DNA of 54,577 nucleotides, from contig NC_049992.1 in NCBI RefSeq assembly GCF_000003815.2, forward strand, positions 7,340,226 to 7,394,802. The letters are read 5' to 3'. Both the position numbers and the translations under genes were made by a program. The DNA comes from Branchiostoma floridae (Eukaryota; Chordata; Leptocardii; Amphioxiformes; Branchiostomatidae). Shown one piece after another: positions 22,780 through 36,100 of the stretch (positions within the stretch are counted from its first letter, which is position 1; each line of letters begins with the position of its first letter). The notes beneath the pieces were generated by a model. That model made no database searches. It had not been told where the DNA came from and saw nothing but the letters and a program-made list of their open reading frames with translations.

Positions 22780-25700
22780 TTTGAAGGTTTCGGTCGGTAT
22801 AGAAGCCTGTTGGAATTTGACGTTACCTGTGTTAAACCGTTGAAGTAGTTGGCATACAAATCTAGAAATATGCCCTATACGATCTCTACATCTTTAGTTT
22901 CATGAGCCAAGATGGTAAACGCGATAGTCACATGCACAGTGATGACCAACTTCAAACGCGTAAACGTACGGCAAAGGCAGGAGTAGAAGGAACCAAGTTG
23001 TAACGGTGCCCTGTACTCACCTATTGTATTACAGGTGCGTCACGAGCACCCGGCAAAAATTTGCATAACAAAAGACTGTTCCAATCGACCTATTACATTA
23101 TTACAAACATTTGCATAACAAAAGACTGTTCCAATTGACCTATTTCATTATTACGTCACAGTTTGTGTACCGCAAGGAATGCCGGGACAGTTTGTGGTCA
23201 AGCGATGTTTACATTGTACGTCACTTCCTGTTTTTTGTGCGTGCTTTGGTGTTGGTGCAACGTTAGAGTAAGGATGACGCAACGCCCTGCGCCGCAGATG
23301 TTCCCACCTGGCAGGTACGAACACCTGTTCTAAAGAGCATTCTAGAACCGTCAGTTGAAGAATAAAGATCATTTTTAAGTTTTTGAAGTCGTGAGACTTC
23401 ACGGGTAGCGAAACCAACACAGGGCGACGGAAAGGTAACATCCATTGGCATAATACCGGTCGGTTTACTGCAATTTCTCAATCAATGCTAATTTGGCAAA
23501 TTGGAACACACCGCGGAATTGCACGGAGAACGGGCGCGTGGTTGGAAGGGGGTGCACTATACCGGCCGAACGAAACACGGCACAATTAACTGCCGCTATG
23601 TACCTTTATACATCCTCTGTTGTTCTTTTCTTTCCTGTTAGTAGTTGCACAAAACAAAAATCTGCATGAGCATACAAAAAGTCATGAGAAAATGGGCGTA
23701 TACTGACAAGAATTTTCATTTAATTTTGGTCCGTCACAACCGCTATGACGTAAAACTTTACTGCTGGCCGTAGCATTAAAAATGGCGGGAAAATGGCGGC
23801 GTACGTTCAATTTGACCCATTCAGCCGTAGATCCGGGCGATAATGCAACGGTTCCTCACACTTTTACATGAGTTGTAGGTCACCAAAAGAAATTCAAGAT
23901 TGCTGTTGAATCATGCTCGTCTTGTGCCGTGAGCACATGTGATTATTATCTACAAATCTGGCGATGAACGTGACAGTGTGTTTGTCCCACGACGAGCTCG
24001 CCTGCCCCGAAAATGACCTGAAAACTTTTGGCCTTGTTGTCTTCGAATGCATTGTTATCGATGCTTTGTAAATTATGTATTGGACACCTAGATGTCTGAA
24101 GTGTGCATACCTCAGAAATAACTATTGTTGCATGTGTAGATCTCTTTAAGTTCCAGTATTTTTAATCGACCGGTATAAGGCTTATGACCGGTATTATGCC
24201 AGTGCATGTTACATATTGAGAGATTCAGACGAGGGACAAGGGAAAACGTAAACATGTTGCCAAATTGATTAGCAGTGGCCCAAAAAGGTTTTTTTTTCAC
24301 GAAACAATTTGTCGCTGATTTTGTATGTAAATGTTGAACAAGTATCAAACTGACTCTATAAACATGGCAAAAGTACCAACCAGAAAGTAAAAACTTTGCA
24401 GCTGGTAAATGCTAAACCTTTACTTGTCGTTTCCGCAAGTGTTTTCCCAAACTACCGTTTCCAGGGAGAATAAAATTGATGATATCGTTGGATGTGTCGG
24501 GAGGAATCTGGAACGTTGGCCGCGGGACACCCGTGGCGCTTGCAGTCATAAACAGCTATATAGCCTAATGAGCCTGCGTTGTATGCTAATGAGCCTTCCC
24601 GAAGTCGGGACACATCTACACGCGCGCGGAAGCTGTCGGGGACCCCTGCTAAGCTATCGTACGAATGGTCCGGACCTTTCGGGAGAAATTTTCCCGATAT
24701 CTTTATGGCAATATTGCAGTTCCATCTGGACGCTGAAAAAAAGCTGCCGGCGAGAGGTTGTTGGCTCGCCGATATCGGGAAAAACCGTAACTAGATCGTG
24801 CCTAATTCGTTTATTTATTCGTATTCATAAAATGGCTCAATAGAAATTGCTTTCTATATAGTTTATCATTAACTAGCCTCCAGGCATCAACTTTCTATTG
24901 ACTTGTAAATCTATTAACGTTAACAGGCATCTACTGTATTCTAAAATGTGTCAATACCTGACTAAATGAAATTAAGGTCTTTCGGTTGGCTAAATTGGCA
25001 TTTTAACCTTCCACTGTTTTCCTATTAATGAATTAAGAAAGAATGGAGCCGTAACGAATGTTGATAGATGGGCATACAAGAATTCTAAATCTGATTTTTG
25101 GGGGGCTAAATTGTTGACGTCATCATTTTTATTGCCCGTAATATTAAATTTTTCTATGACAAAATACAGCACTATGATACATACCACTGTAATGAAACTT
25201 CGTTTTTCGTTGCATAATGATGAAAGCTACAAACGCACGGTTGCGCAAATTGATATCTACTAATGATCTGTAGTAATTAAAAAATGTCTGTTTTCATCTA
25301 ATTAAAAAAAAATTAATTCTTAATAACTACAGATCGTTAGTAGATATCAGTTTGCGCAACCGTGAGTTTGTAGCCTTCATCATTATGCACATGAATGACA
25401 AATAAGAAAAGAGAGTTAAAAAGCCTTCTAATAAGAGTACATCGCAACTTTCCTGTAGATACATGTATCAACATTTCACCCAGACATTGGTGACATTACA
25501 TATGCTACTGAAACAGTCAGAAGTTAAAGCCTTTATTTGAAAACCTTTCAAAACAAAATCACTGCAAACCATTCAACGTTATACGACCCCCCTCCCATTT
25601 CGCAATGTTAAAGAAATTGTTAAATTTGTTGAAGACATGTTTGCGTCCAGATCGGAAATTGTCAGAAAATCAACGATAACTAGTTACATTGTACTAGCGA

Positions 25701-26186
25701 TGCCTACCTGATACTCTGATAGTAAGCCAATTAGAGAAGTTTATTTCTAAAGTGTCAATTTTCACAAGGCAAAATCCGAATCACGTCTCGCAATACTAGG
25801 GAATTCTTAGCATATTCCTACATCTACTTATCTATTCAGATCCGTCACGAAAATCAACCATTTGTTGAATATAGAGTAAGACCTAACTGCCACTGGAATC
25901 AAATGACAAATATCAACACTTTACAAATCGCAAAGCATACCAATTACAGTCACATGTACACAAAGCAGCTAACGCACATACAAACAAATGCAGATGAAAG
26001 AAAGGATATATTTATATAACCTGTTGTTATTATCATTACCTTACTTGGTTAAGCTATGTTTGGCTGGCAAGACTTCTTTCGAGAACATCTTACTTCATGG
26101 GTGCTTTGGATGCTTAACGTTACATCACTACATGATGATAACAACTTTCCAAGTACGACTAAAGTGTAAACAGGGGTAAAATAGGT
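22780..26186. other. Intergenic region between unit 2 stop and unit 3 start
   Basis: No exon is supported. The TRIM-proximal part (22780-23060) and 24220-24960 match the flank of the other TRIM head at 40988-41830, with shared words such as GGTTTCGGTCG, AACATGGCAAAAGTACCAAC and TACTGTATTCTAAAATGTG. A 47 bp direct repeat (GCATAACAAAAGACTGTTCC) lies at 23062-23150. The MITE at 25212-25389 lies in the rest. Confidence 0.65.
25212..25389. mobile_element. Foldback MITE with CGCAACCGTG arms
   Basis: GCATAATGATGAAAGCTACA at the left and its near-inverse at the right enclose a second inverted pair, TGATATCTACTAA(C/T)GATCTGTAG. The arms together span about 75 bp each, with an AT-rich centre. The CACGGTTGCGCAA word in the arms resembles the arms of the TA palindrome at 13921. 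Confidence 0.85.
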
Positions 26187-29100
26187 TCAGCTACAATGTA
26201 TCTCTTCCTCCTCTGCTTCCCTTAACCAACTCATGAAGGCAGTTATGGATTTTAGTGCCACAGACTTCCCTTCCTGCTCTGATGGGTCTGTGTTTGACTC
26301 CCATGCATAGAAGGCGTCCTCCGATATTACATCCTCGTCGTAAAGTGTGTCGAAGAACATCCTTAGGAGATCTAAGGAGAGAAAAAGCAAAGTTCGTTAA
26401 CTCACAAAATAAATCCTTTTTTCATGAATACTTCACTACAACCTCCCAGTACCGCATTTATGATGCTTACTTGGCGGCTGGTCCAGTTGCACCATGAGTG
26501 CCTGTAGTGCGAAGAGCGCCTGCAGCTCTCTGCTGCTCTCGTTGTCCAGGTACTTCTGCAACAGAACCACTCTCTTCTGGATAGCCTGGGTGTCGTACCT
26601 CAGTCTGGAACCTTCACCTGCAAAATACATGAAGAAAAGGTATTACATGTAGTACCATGTTGAATGAAAAGGTTTCTATATAGTGTGCTTGGCATTTGGA
26701 CCACTATCAACAAAAGTTTTGAATTGCTCACCTGTGATTGCACTTCTACACACGGCTGTCATCAAGGCACGGATAAATGTTTGTTCCTTTGTCGTGGCTT
26801 CATCTAGGTTGGCCTGTGGGAGGAGAGCAAGAGACTCGGTGTAACTTGGAACCTTTAATATACAAGACAAAATCACTTTCCTACTGTAGAACATGTTCAG
26901 TGTCGTTTAGGAGACTCAAGGCTCCCTACTTTCTATCCGATATCCTCCATAATCTTGAAATACATTTGATCTCATGCTGCACACACAGCAATCAGAAAGA
27001 GGTGTCAGAAACTGTGGTGTCATCACTGCAGTCCTTGCTACTCACGAACTCTGTACTGTACGGTAAATTAATTAATTTAGTAGTAGTGGTTTTATTTTGC
27101 TTTTGTGGACTTCTAAACTTGCAGTTGAAACAAGTCCATAGTACAGCTAGTCATACAAGGGAGAAAAATACTACAAACCCACGAAAATAAAACCAGCACG
27201 AAAGTTTCAGGATTTATATTATATTCATATTCCAAACAATGGCCAAATCTGAGAGAGTTTGGAAAACTGGTCTATTCTACGTCATGTATTCGTAGAAAGA
27301 GTCCGTTTTACTAAGTTCAACTTGACAGCAGAAGCTACCTCGATCCAGTCAAAAATCTTCTTGTTGTCGGCCCTGTCATTCATGAGTAATCTCTCCAGCT
27401 CGTCCTGTATCCTGTCCATCGTTAGAGGCTCGGGTTTCCTAGGTAACGATCGGCTCTCGTCCAATGTATAGCCTAGATTCTGTTGGCGCAAGAAAGGGAG
27501 TTGAGAAAATAAGACTGGAAATAATTGCAACTAAAATGTAAGAGCTACAATACTGAATTTGCAGAACTAGGAAAATTACATTTCAAACACCATCTCTCCC
27601 TCTATGACAATCACAAAGTATTCTGAAACCAACCTTTTTCTGAACAAAGTCTTGGACGTCTTCGTTTTTGGCCAGGAAGTCCTTCCAGTCCAGCCCGGAA
27701 GACTTCCAGAGTTCCCCAACTCTCTTGGGGCCCTGAAAAGTTATACCAAATTATTTTATTGCAAATTCATGCCCGTTGTGGAGAGGACAGAAGAGCCTCA
27801 GGAGCTATAACACGGCTGGATACGTCGTACCAGGCCAGGGCTAGCCTGGGTAGCACCCGATTTCTACCGTGGCTCCTTACACTCGCTACCCTAAAATACC
27901 TTTTCGTTCAAGCCGTCTAGGACGTCGTTTTCCATAGAGGAGATCATTTTATACACCCTGAGGGAGTTACAGGAACACCACGACACCACAACAAATGATA
28001 CAAATGGAGAACCAGGTCTGTGTACTCACTATGTTCTTGGCAGCTTGGTGCAGAATCTCGGAAACGAGCAGGTCTGCCTTGTCGCAGGCGACCAGCGGCG
28101 TGCACGCCTCCTTCAGGAATGTGAGGGGAACACTTCCGTCCTGGACCATGGGGCCGATCAGCTCCCCCAGGTACGACCATATATGGGGGATGTCTATAGC
28201 TATGTCATCTGCAAATTCTAGGATCCCTCCCAACCTGGAAACACATGTAAAAAATTCATACCTTACCACCAGGACAACAGCACCAACCCATGTACCAAAT
28301 AACAACACAATGGCACCTTGCGTTCCGGAGATACAGCGCACGCGCCGTGCCCGCACAAAAGGTAACCTAGAATGTCAAGATCAAGCACCAAGAGTGCCAA
28401 AATCAAAATTGAGAATTATTCAGCCACCGCCAACACATGTGCCAAATATCATCGCGCCGCACCATCCGTTCAGAAGATATAACTCCGGAAAAACCCTCCC
28501 GGACGCAAAATTCGACCTGCCGTGTCAAGTTCAAGCACGACAAGGCCCAAAGTCAATGCTAGGCAACAGGCAACAACCCCCCACCCATGCACCAAAAATC
28601 GTTGCAATCGCGCATATCGTTCCGGACATACAGCGCCAAAAGTGCCCAAAAAACACAAAAAATGCCACCTGCAATGTCACGTTCAAGCACCAGGAGGCCT
28701 AAAAAACCATACCTGCATTACATGCAGGCAAAAAGTTGTTATCTTTGTAATACCATGTATGGGGGATGTCTTTAGCCATGTCATCTGCAAATTCTAGGAT
28801 CCCAACCTGGAGATGGAACAGTTGTGATCCTTTGTTGCAACCTACCTTAAACATACATCAAGTATTTATGTTAGAACTATTTATTCTGGTCGCCTATTGG
28901 CCCGGATGTTAGTCACGTGATCTGCCCATTTCTATAAGTATGCAGAACAGCGATACCTTTGTCACGTGGTCGACGTTTCTCAGGCCGGTCAGGAGTCCTC
29001 CTCTCGTACCCTACCGGACCGCAAAGCAGAAATTTTCCGGCGGCGAGACCGATTCAGAACGCCGCAGGATAGCACGTTACAACACGAGGCACTGGCGTTC

Positions 29101-32100
29101 ACGTTGCGGTTACCGTCTGGACAACTTTCTTTCCACGAAAGGTTTGATGTATGGCTCCAACGGTCGGTTGACACTTTGTCTGTGTTTCTGTCGTATGTTT
29201 CATATTTTGTGAGACTTGTATGTGTTTCGTACGAGGTCCGGAGCAACCTATACTGATAATGTGTTGCGCTGCTTGTGATTTTTTCTAGCATGCCTGGAAT
29301 TCTGACAGCCCGCTGCATCGTTTATTCTTTGCATTTCTTTGTGTATTTCACTTTGTCATGATGTGCAGTAGGTACAATGTTTCACGTAATGAGTTATTCA
29401 CATTCCTCGAATCAAATACAACAGATTTTAAGAGACTCAATGATACAGACAGATTTGATTATATATTCAGATGTAATAACTCCCACAATGCTAAAATAGG
29501 CAAATATATAAAAGACTGCTTTGTCATAAGAAAAAATGCCGAAACTCATAATTAGCCCCACTCGATTGTAATACAATATCAATGATTTAGGCTAGCTCTT
29601 ATTGTTCTAGAAATTAGGATGCCAATTATTTCATTCTATATTCATAATCTGCATATGTACTAAGTTTGATACTTGTTTTAGTAATAAGGATGATAAGTTC
29701 GTTTCTTCTTTTCTTTTTTTTTGCCATACATTGTACCGTGTATGATCGTTGCGCAATAAAGTTCTTCTATGCATGAGTTCTGAACTGTGTGCTCTTCCCA
29801 ATTTTCGTTACAGTTTCTATCTGTTCCAATCCTAGGCCAAGACGAGTTTAGGACGTTTTTCATTCACACTGACGTTTTGTTCCATGTTGGAGCTGAGTGA
29901 TTTTTGTGTGATTTTTCGATTTTGTGAATCTTTTAGCAGGTTTTGACAACTCGTTGTGTGCTTACATAGAGAGGCAAGATGGCGGTTCGGCTTCTATCCT
30001 TTGTAATCGCACGTCTAGGACAGCTGTGAATGCTGGTTCTTTCTGCTGAGGTGTGGAACAGAACAAGAGTTTTCTAGATTTTGTTGTCATTTTTTGATTT
30101 TCGTGAATATTTCAGGCAGAAACAGGACGACGATGACATGGTCCACGGAAACAACATGACGACGTGTTTGTTTTTCAGGTTTACATTTCACTCCCACCTT
30201 CCTTGGAAGAGTTTGACGTGCTAAACAGTCAACGTCTCTGAGTTCTGGAGGCTGCATTCTTCACGATTGTGAGTGTCTTTTCTGTTTTGGGCAGGTGGAT
30301 TTTCTGTTTCGCAACCGAGATTGAACGTCGAGGCTGTGTTTGGGGTTTCTGCTAATATTTGCTTTAGGTTGGAGTTGCATGTGTATGAGTGTGTACCTGT
30401 AAGGCGCGGGGTGGATACTGTGGACGCGCGTGACCCAGATAACCTCCCGTAACGCGGCTCGCTCGCATGTGGAGGCTGGGCGGTGTGGAAGATGCGTTTG
30501 TTTTAGATTTGTCTGTCTGGGACCGGACCTGTTGCCGGGCGCCCGCCCCTCCCCACTGTCTCATGGTTTACGTGTTGTTCATACAGGTCTGAAGCTTCTC
30601 CCTCTGACAACAGGGATGCGCGGAACACACCACTGCTAGCTACGGGACACGCCACCATCAACCTCGCCAGACGTGCGGCCATGGGACCCGTCGGTGGCAT
30701 GCACAAGCTACAGCAGCAGAGAGGGGTCAAGACGCGCCAAGGAACCTGTTAGGCTGTGATGTTTTTTATTTTTTTGCACCACGTCTTTTTTGTCACTGTC
30801 ACTGATTTAATTAGATACCAGGGAACCCGAGGAGGTGGCTTCAGGGCGCGGCGCTATCAGGGACAGCAGCAGGAGGATCAGGGCTGGCTGGCGCTCCGCT
30901 CCACGACACCGCCCAGCCCCTGCCAGTTTTTCAGCCTCAACCAGCAGCTCAAGGAACGGACTGTGAGTCGTTTTTGGTTTTCTTTGTTAGGAAGGTTTCC
31001 CTTCCCCCTCTTGAACGGTGAAATGTCGTTTTCCAGTGCGATGGGGTCCCGCGGGATGCTGGATGATTCGGAAATATTTGAGTAAACCGGTCTCAGCCTG
31101 ACATTTTTGTAATAGCTCGTCGACACGTTCGTGTTCTAACGTTACCCAGTGCAGGGATGTCGATTAGAGCGGGGTAAAATACTTAGGACGGTGTTTCTCT
31201 CTTAGTACGGCAGAGTATCATTCAGTGCGACGGGGTGCCGCGGAAAGCTGAATGATTCGGAAAGCGTGCAGCTGTTTAAGCTTGGTGTGACATTGTCCAG
31301 CGCGAAGGGTTTCCGCGGAGAGCTGGACGCTCTGAGATTTTGAGTACATTTCTTTCATGACACGCTGTGACGATATCCAGTGCGAAGGGGTTCCGCAGGA
31401 AGCTGGATGATCAGAGAAGTCTTGCACGTTGCACTTTGTTTTAGCATTTTGTGACATTGGCCAGTGCGATGGGGTTCCGCGGAAAGCTGGACGAACATTT
31501 GAGTTGCGTACGTTCTTTCCCGACATGTTGTGACGTCTATCCAGCGCGATGGGATTCCGCGAAAGGCTGGATGATACATATTTACGGAATTGTGTATGTA
31601 CCTGGGCCGATTTGAGGCTTGGGACGGGCACTGAAGAAAGGAAGAGTGAGCAGGCTGACTCTGGGTCGTCTACAAGTCATATTTTGTGTACACCGCTCAC
31701 TTACCAATTGTCTTCAAAGCACTGTTCAGATATTTGCGGATGGGTGTCTACGACCATTTCGACAGGACAGTGGTCCACGAGACACCCGTCACTTGATTCT
31801 CGGTGAAGGTTTTGTTTGTTGTGATAAGATTGGGGCGGCGTAGTAATAGGAGCAAGTCGAGATTGAGGAGGAGAAATGAGAACGGGGTAAGATGAGTAAG
31901 GGGGGAAGAAAATAGAGCTGAGAGGACAAGATGAGGAAGGGAAGATAAAAGAGGGAGGAAGAGGGAGTAACATAAAGGAGTGGACAGGATCGAAGAGAGA
32001 AGGAGCGAGAAGATACTACAGGAGATACTGGGAATACGGAAGGAAAGGAAAGGCTCAATAGCTAGAGAGGGCGAAGGCGGAAGACGACGATTTCCGCATC

Positions 32101-32841
32101 ACTTATAACGGAGGGCTGATAGACGACCAGGACAAATAGGATACTATTTATTCTGGTCGCCTATTGGCCCGGATATTAGTCACGTGATCTGCCCATTTCT
32201 ATAAGTATGCAGAACAGCGATACCTTTGTCACGTGGTCGACGGTCCTCCGGCCGCGTCTGGAGTCCGAAGCGACCCACCCTCCCATCCCGCGAAAAATTT
32301 TCTGCTTTGCGCGGAACCAGACGCCCGCTTGTAGGCGGCCGTCTCAGCGCATAGGTGACTTTGGGCTCCAGACGACGATTTCCGCATCACTTATAACGGA
32401 GGGCTAATAGACGACCAGGACAAATAGGATACTGTGTAGTCTTCAGTTTCTTGAAGATATGAAACATATTTTCATACTAGGAGACATTGAAAATCTTCGC
32501 ATCAAGTTTTTGATATCAAACATGTCTTTAACCGTAAACATTAATCAGAGTTTAAGCTAGATAAAGAAGTTCAGTAAACCCTCCAGGTTCTTGTTTCACA
32601 GGAGACAAAGAACCACAATATACAGATTTGTGTAAGAAGACAATAATTGACTTGATTATATCACCCACCCCTTGAGATACTGGTCCACAGGTATGACCTC
32701 CTGTTTGACCAGGTCGTGCAGCAGGTGACCGGTCGCCACCCTGGCCTGCGGATTTCTCTCCAGAGTCTGGCTCAGGAAATGTTCCACCAACACGTTCAGC
32801 AGGGACACTGGGTTAAGTTCCTTCACACATCGGATGGCCTC
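26187..32841 (-). CDS. Unit 2, 3' part: eIF4G-type MA3 and W2 domains
   Basis: Exons 32841-32669, 28234-28030, 27732-27634, 27479-27339, 26813-26732, 26617-26471 and 26371-26187, all phase-consistent. The first two encode MA3 ([38 protein letters not shown]), the second eIF4A-binding module of eIF4G. Then come [20 protein letters not shown] and the W2 (eIF5C-type) domain: [51 protein letters not shown] and [17 protein letters not shown]2 of vertebrate eIF4G binds Mnk kinases. The stop at 26187-26189 falls where vertebrate eIF4G ends. The intron 28235-32668 hosts a 3.3 kb transposon. One donor (27634) is GTTGGT. The upstream exons of the same gene are at 33125-39841. Confidence 0.93.
29358..29555 (+). 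pseudogene. Possible non-LTR retrotransposon reverse transcriptase C-terminal end
   Basis: The frame ends ...[19 protein letters not shown], then DRFDYIF and [11 protein letters not shown] before a stop. This resembles the C-terminal tail of LINE reverse transcriptases, where a short helical segment and an xKYIxxC motif precede the stop. No other part of a LINE is visible nearby, so this is a truncated insertion or a chance match. Confidence 0.4.
30597..30960 (+). other. Two exon-like stretches inside the 3.3 kb element
   Basis: After a CATACAG acceptor-like site, one frame runs from about 30590 to a TAG near 30750 ([20 protein letters not shown], then [14 protein letters not shown]). A second stretch follows an AATTAG acceptor at about 30818 ([20 protein letters not shown] ... 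[11 protein letters not shown]) and ends at a GTGAGT donor. Composition is Arg/Gly/Gln-rich, like RNA-binding or mRNA-export proteins, but I cannot name a family. They could be captured host exons or a cargo gene. Confidence 0.35.
32144..32427. mobile_element. 284 bp MITE related to the 3.3 kb element
   Basis: It has the same left 100 bp and right 60 bp as the element at 28877-32139 and lies directly beside it. GATA flanks both ends (32140-32143 and 32428-32431). It is probably a deletion derivative. Confidence 0.8.
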
Positions 32842-33124
32842 CTGTAGGATGAAGGGAAAAAGTCGGCTGACGTTCCTAAAGATGAGTGCTACCATTCATG
32901 TGTTCCCAAAACCTGGATGGGAAGTACCCGGATGTCATTCTGGGCTCCTCAAATTAACATTGTGATGTGTTCTTGGTTGTAACGTTTTCAATGTATAGCT
33001 TTAAGAAGAACCATAGCTGTTTTAAAGAGCTATCGCGTTTATTAGCTTCGGTTTTTGTTTTGTTTCGATTCAGCGTTGAAAAGATTGGCAAGTTATGAAG
33101 ACCAGGAGAGAGTTTATCACACAC

Positions 33125-36100
33125 CTTGAGATCACCGCGGCGCAGGTACTCGACCAGAATGGCCTGAGACTTCTTCTCCATCACAGCAATGTCCAGCTTC
33201 GGTGTGGCGGCGGGGGGAAGGGCTGAGGACGGGGTGGGGAACGGACGAGACTTCTCTGTAAAACATACATGGGATTTAATTTCTCTCGAAATCCTGGGAC
33301 AATCTTTTGATGTTTGACGTTTTGTAAACCACAGAATGATTGAAACCATGTTGCACACAAGACCACTTGCAATTGGTTCATCTGCAGCAACCGTTATGAA
33401 AAATAAAACCTTGAAAACCTGTTAATCCTAAACCTGATATAACAACATATGTTGAAATGAACATACGGTCAACAAAGAATGAAAAACAAGAGAAGAAATA
33501 TGATATTAAAGTTGTCTCAAGAGGTGTCCTACGAATATAACTGTCAGGGTCAATCAGACAGTATTATCATCATTTTCAACATGGAATCATAAAACCAATG
33601 CAAAGGGGTATTTCTATGCTTGGCTGCTTAGACTAGATGTTGAAAATTGCTCCTGCTTTAGAATTGAAATTCTTACCTCCTTGTCTCATTTCTTTCTTCA
33701 GCAACGGCCGGCCGCCGGGGCCCAGCTGGATGTTACCATCGTCAAGCTGTTGCTGAAAGACAGGTATATCTTATCATTAACTAAAATCAGCTGGTGTGGG
33801 AGACTACTGACAGGAAAATGGAAAACGTCTCGCACTTAAGCTTATCCAGGGTTTTGAACACTGAGTGTAGTTACTCCTAAAATAGACGCTGTGCACCTAA
33901 TTTTTGACTGTGGGTGCATCCGGATATTTTTGTAGGCTGTAGGGTGAAACCGGTTGATCATAAGAAAACATAATAAACCTTTATTGTACTTTGCTGTATT
34001 GCTTGTTTGAAATTCTGATGTCAACTATAGAGTTAGATATTCATGTTCTGAAAGAGGCTCTACTACTGTAGGGTTTGTAATAATGATGATTATGTTTTGC
34101 TAACCTATCTTATGCTCATACTATGTTGTGCATTTTGCACCTAAATTTTAGGTTAGATGCACCAGTACGCCTATTTTCGAAAAGAAATTTCACGCCCTCT
34201 ATTAAATTTGCCTCAGTACTGACGGAGAAATTTAGGTCAAAGGTCCCGGAAAATGTCAAAGGCTATCTCATTTCCTGTCTTTATCTACCGTGTTCAAAGG
34301 CTTCTACTTTCGGTAAAACTACACCAACAAATGTCTTGTCATTGACAAGGATGCATTGTGTATTACAGTCAACCAATAGTTGCAGTTCACGTATTAGATG
34401 CTTCAATGTTGTATGCTTCTATTTTGAAAGACAAATATACACGTCAATATAATATTGGATATCAAATCTAGCCCTTTGCTTTTAAACTATCATGTATAAA
34501 TGGGGACAGGTACAGGTCAATTTCAAAACAAAGTGTTAAATGGAAAACCTGCAGCTGGCAAGATGATTTTGGAAGATCCTCCAAAGGTAAGTTAGCACAG
34601 AAACACCTATTGCTTAAGTTATTACATTTAAAGTTGAAAAACCAGCCGGTGCCTACCAAAACCAGAATGAAAGGCTTACATAAGATATGAATAATGTCCA
34701 ACATAAGAACATAAGAACATACAGTAAAAACAAGGAAAACTGGGACTCACGAGAGGCGGGGTTACCTGCTGGGGAGGCTGTGGGGGCTGCTGGGAAGGGA
34801 TCATGGTGATCTGTCCTGTGGGCATCGAGGGCGGCCTCTGCTGCTGGGTCGTCTGCATGGGCTGTGCCTGGGGCGCGTACCCGTAACTCTGGAAATCTGG
34901 GGAACGGGACAGGACGGTTAAGGTTTCTCTCTGCTGCTGTGTCATCTGTCCTGTAACTTTGGAAATCTGGGGAATGGGATAGAACGATTAAGGTTTCTCT
35001 GTTCTGGAAATCTGGAGAACGGGGTAGAACGGTTTAAGTTTCTCCCTACTGCTGGGTTGTCTGCATGGGCTGGGCCTAAGGGACGTACCTATAACTGCAC
35101 CAAACAAATACAAAACAGAGAAGAAAAAGTAAACAGATAACATACAAAACAGGCCCCTCAAAAATAAACTAACAACAGCTACGAACCAGTACTGATGAAA
35201 CCATCTACCAAGATATTCTTGCCTCCATAATGTACCTGATTATCAATTCGGCATCAAATTCTTAAAACTCATCCCTAGAACACAAGTTGAACCTAGATTC
35301 TTTCACTGGGTTTCTGACATGAATGCGTCAACACACAATTGCAACATAACAACACTACAAGAAGGCTCTGCTCCTGAGGCATTGCCACAAAGGCTTCTCT
35401 AAGAAATACATCTTCCTGCATCTTGTTGGTTGTTGGCATCCGTCTGTCTCGGAAGACAATGGTAGGCAGACAGGGTGGGTTTAAGGCGACCCGGCTGCCT
35501 GGCCTGCACTTGGGTTTTTAAGGTGAAGGAGGGGTGTGCACTTCCTTCTCTACCCTCTCGTCCACTGGCGCACTAGTCCTACAGGGGAAACTGTATGCAA
35601 CGTGTAAGACGGCCCCAGCAGATGCAGGTTTGTTGTTTGGAGTTTTCCGTCTTCCTGCATCTTATTTGTAAGTTATCCTTAGAACAAACACAAAAACATA
35701 ACTTTCTGAACTAGAGGAGATAAAACATTGTAGATAAAAAGCCTATTGGTGCCTACATTGTATCTGTTCCCCGCCTGTCCTGTAGGTAGCCTGTACGTAC
35801 GAGGGGTGATCAATAAGTTCTCGGCCTCACCCAGAAATAATAAGCACAACTCAAATTTTGAGGCACAACTTCATAGTATGAAGCCTTTTATCAATATCCG
35901 CCAAATTTCAAATCATTGCAGTCATTGTTTTACAGGCATTCGTTTTTTGCAAATCAGAAGGTAAGTGGCGAGAAAAAAAAGTGGTGTAAAATGTGATCAG
36001 ACATGTGTGGGCCGAGTTCCCAAATTAACAAAAGACATTGTCAAAATGTTTGATAACGATTCTCTTCCTATTTCAAGCAAAAAGAATTGGGTGTCTGACT

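Larger units (their letters stand above)
28877..32139. mobile_element. 3.3 kb TIR element carrying exon-like stretches
   Basis: The left end, CTATTTATTCTGGTCGCCTA, and the inverse of the right end, CTATTTGTCCTGGTCGTCTA, form terminal repeats of about 28 bp. About 100 bp of the left end and 60 bp of the right end recur in the 284 bp element next to it. The left end holds two E-box words (CACGTG) around a TATAAG, a possible promoter. The interior has a LINE-like 3' fragment (29358-29555), two exon-like stretches (30597-30960) and, at 31215-31580, about six copies of a GGGGTTCCGCGGAAAGCTGG unit. I identify no transposase. Confidence 0.7.

Noticed and set aside
27897-27958. Possible exon [19 protein letters not shown] between unit 2 exons 28030 and 27732
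   Set aside because: It has AG and GT borders, but its phase does not fit the neighbours and eIF4G has no residues at this place. Direct joining of the neighbours reproduces the known AKNI-GPKRVG continuity.
28470-28797. Plus- and minus-strand frames of 62-91 codons in the intron beside exon 28030-28234
   Set aside because: No splice context, biased composition and no recognisable motif. A copy of a short piece of exon 28234 (GTCATCTGCAAATTCTAGGA) near 28780 explains part of it.
31701-32058. Minus-strand Ser/Pro/Phe-rich frames
   Set aside because: They are translations of a purine-rich (GGAAGA) low-complexity tract.
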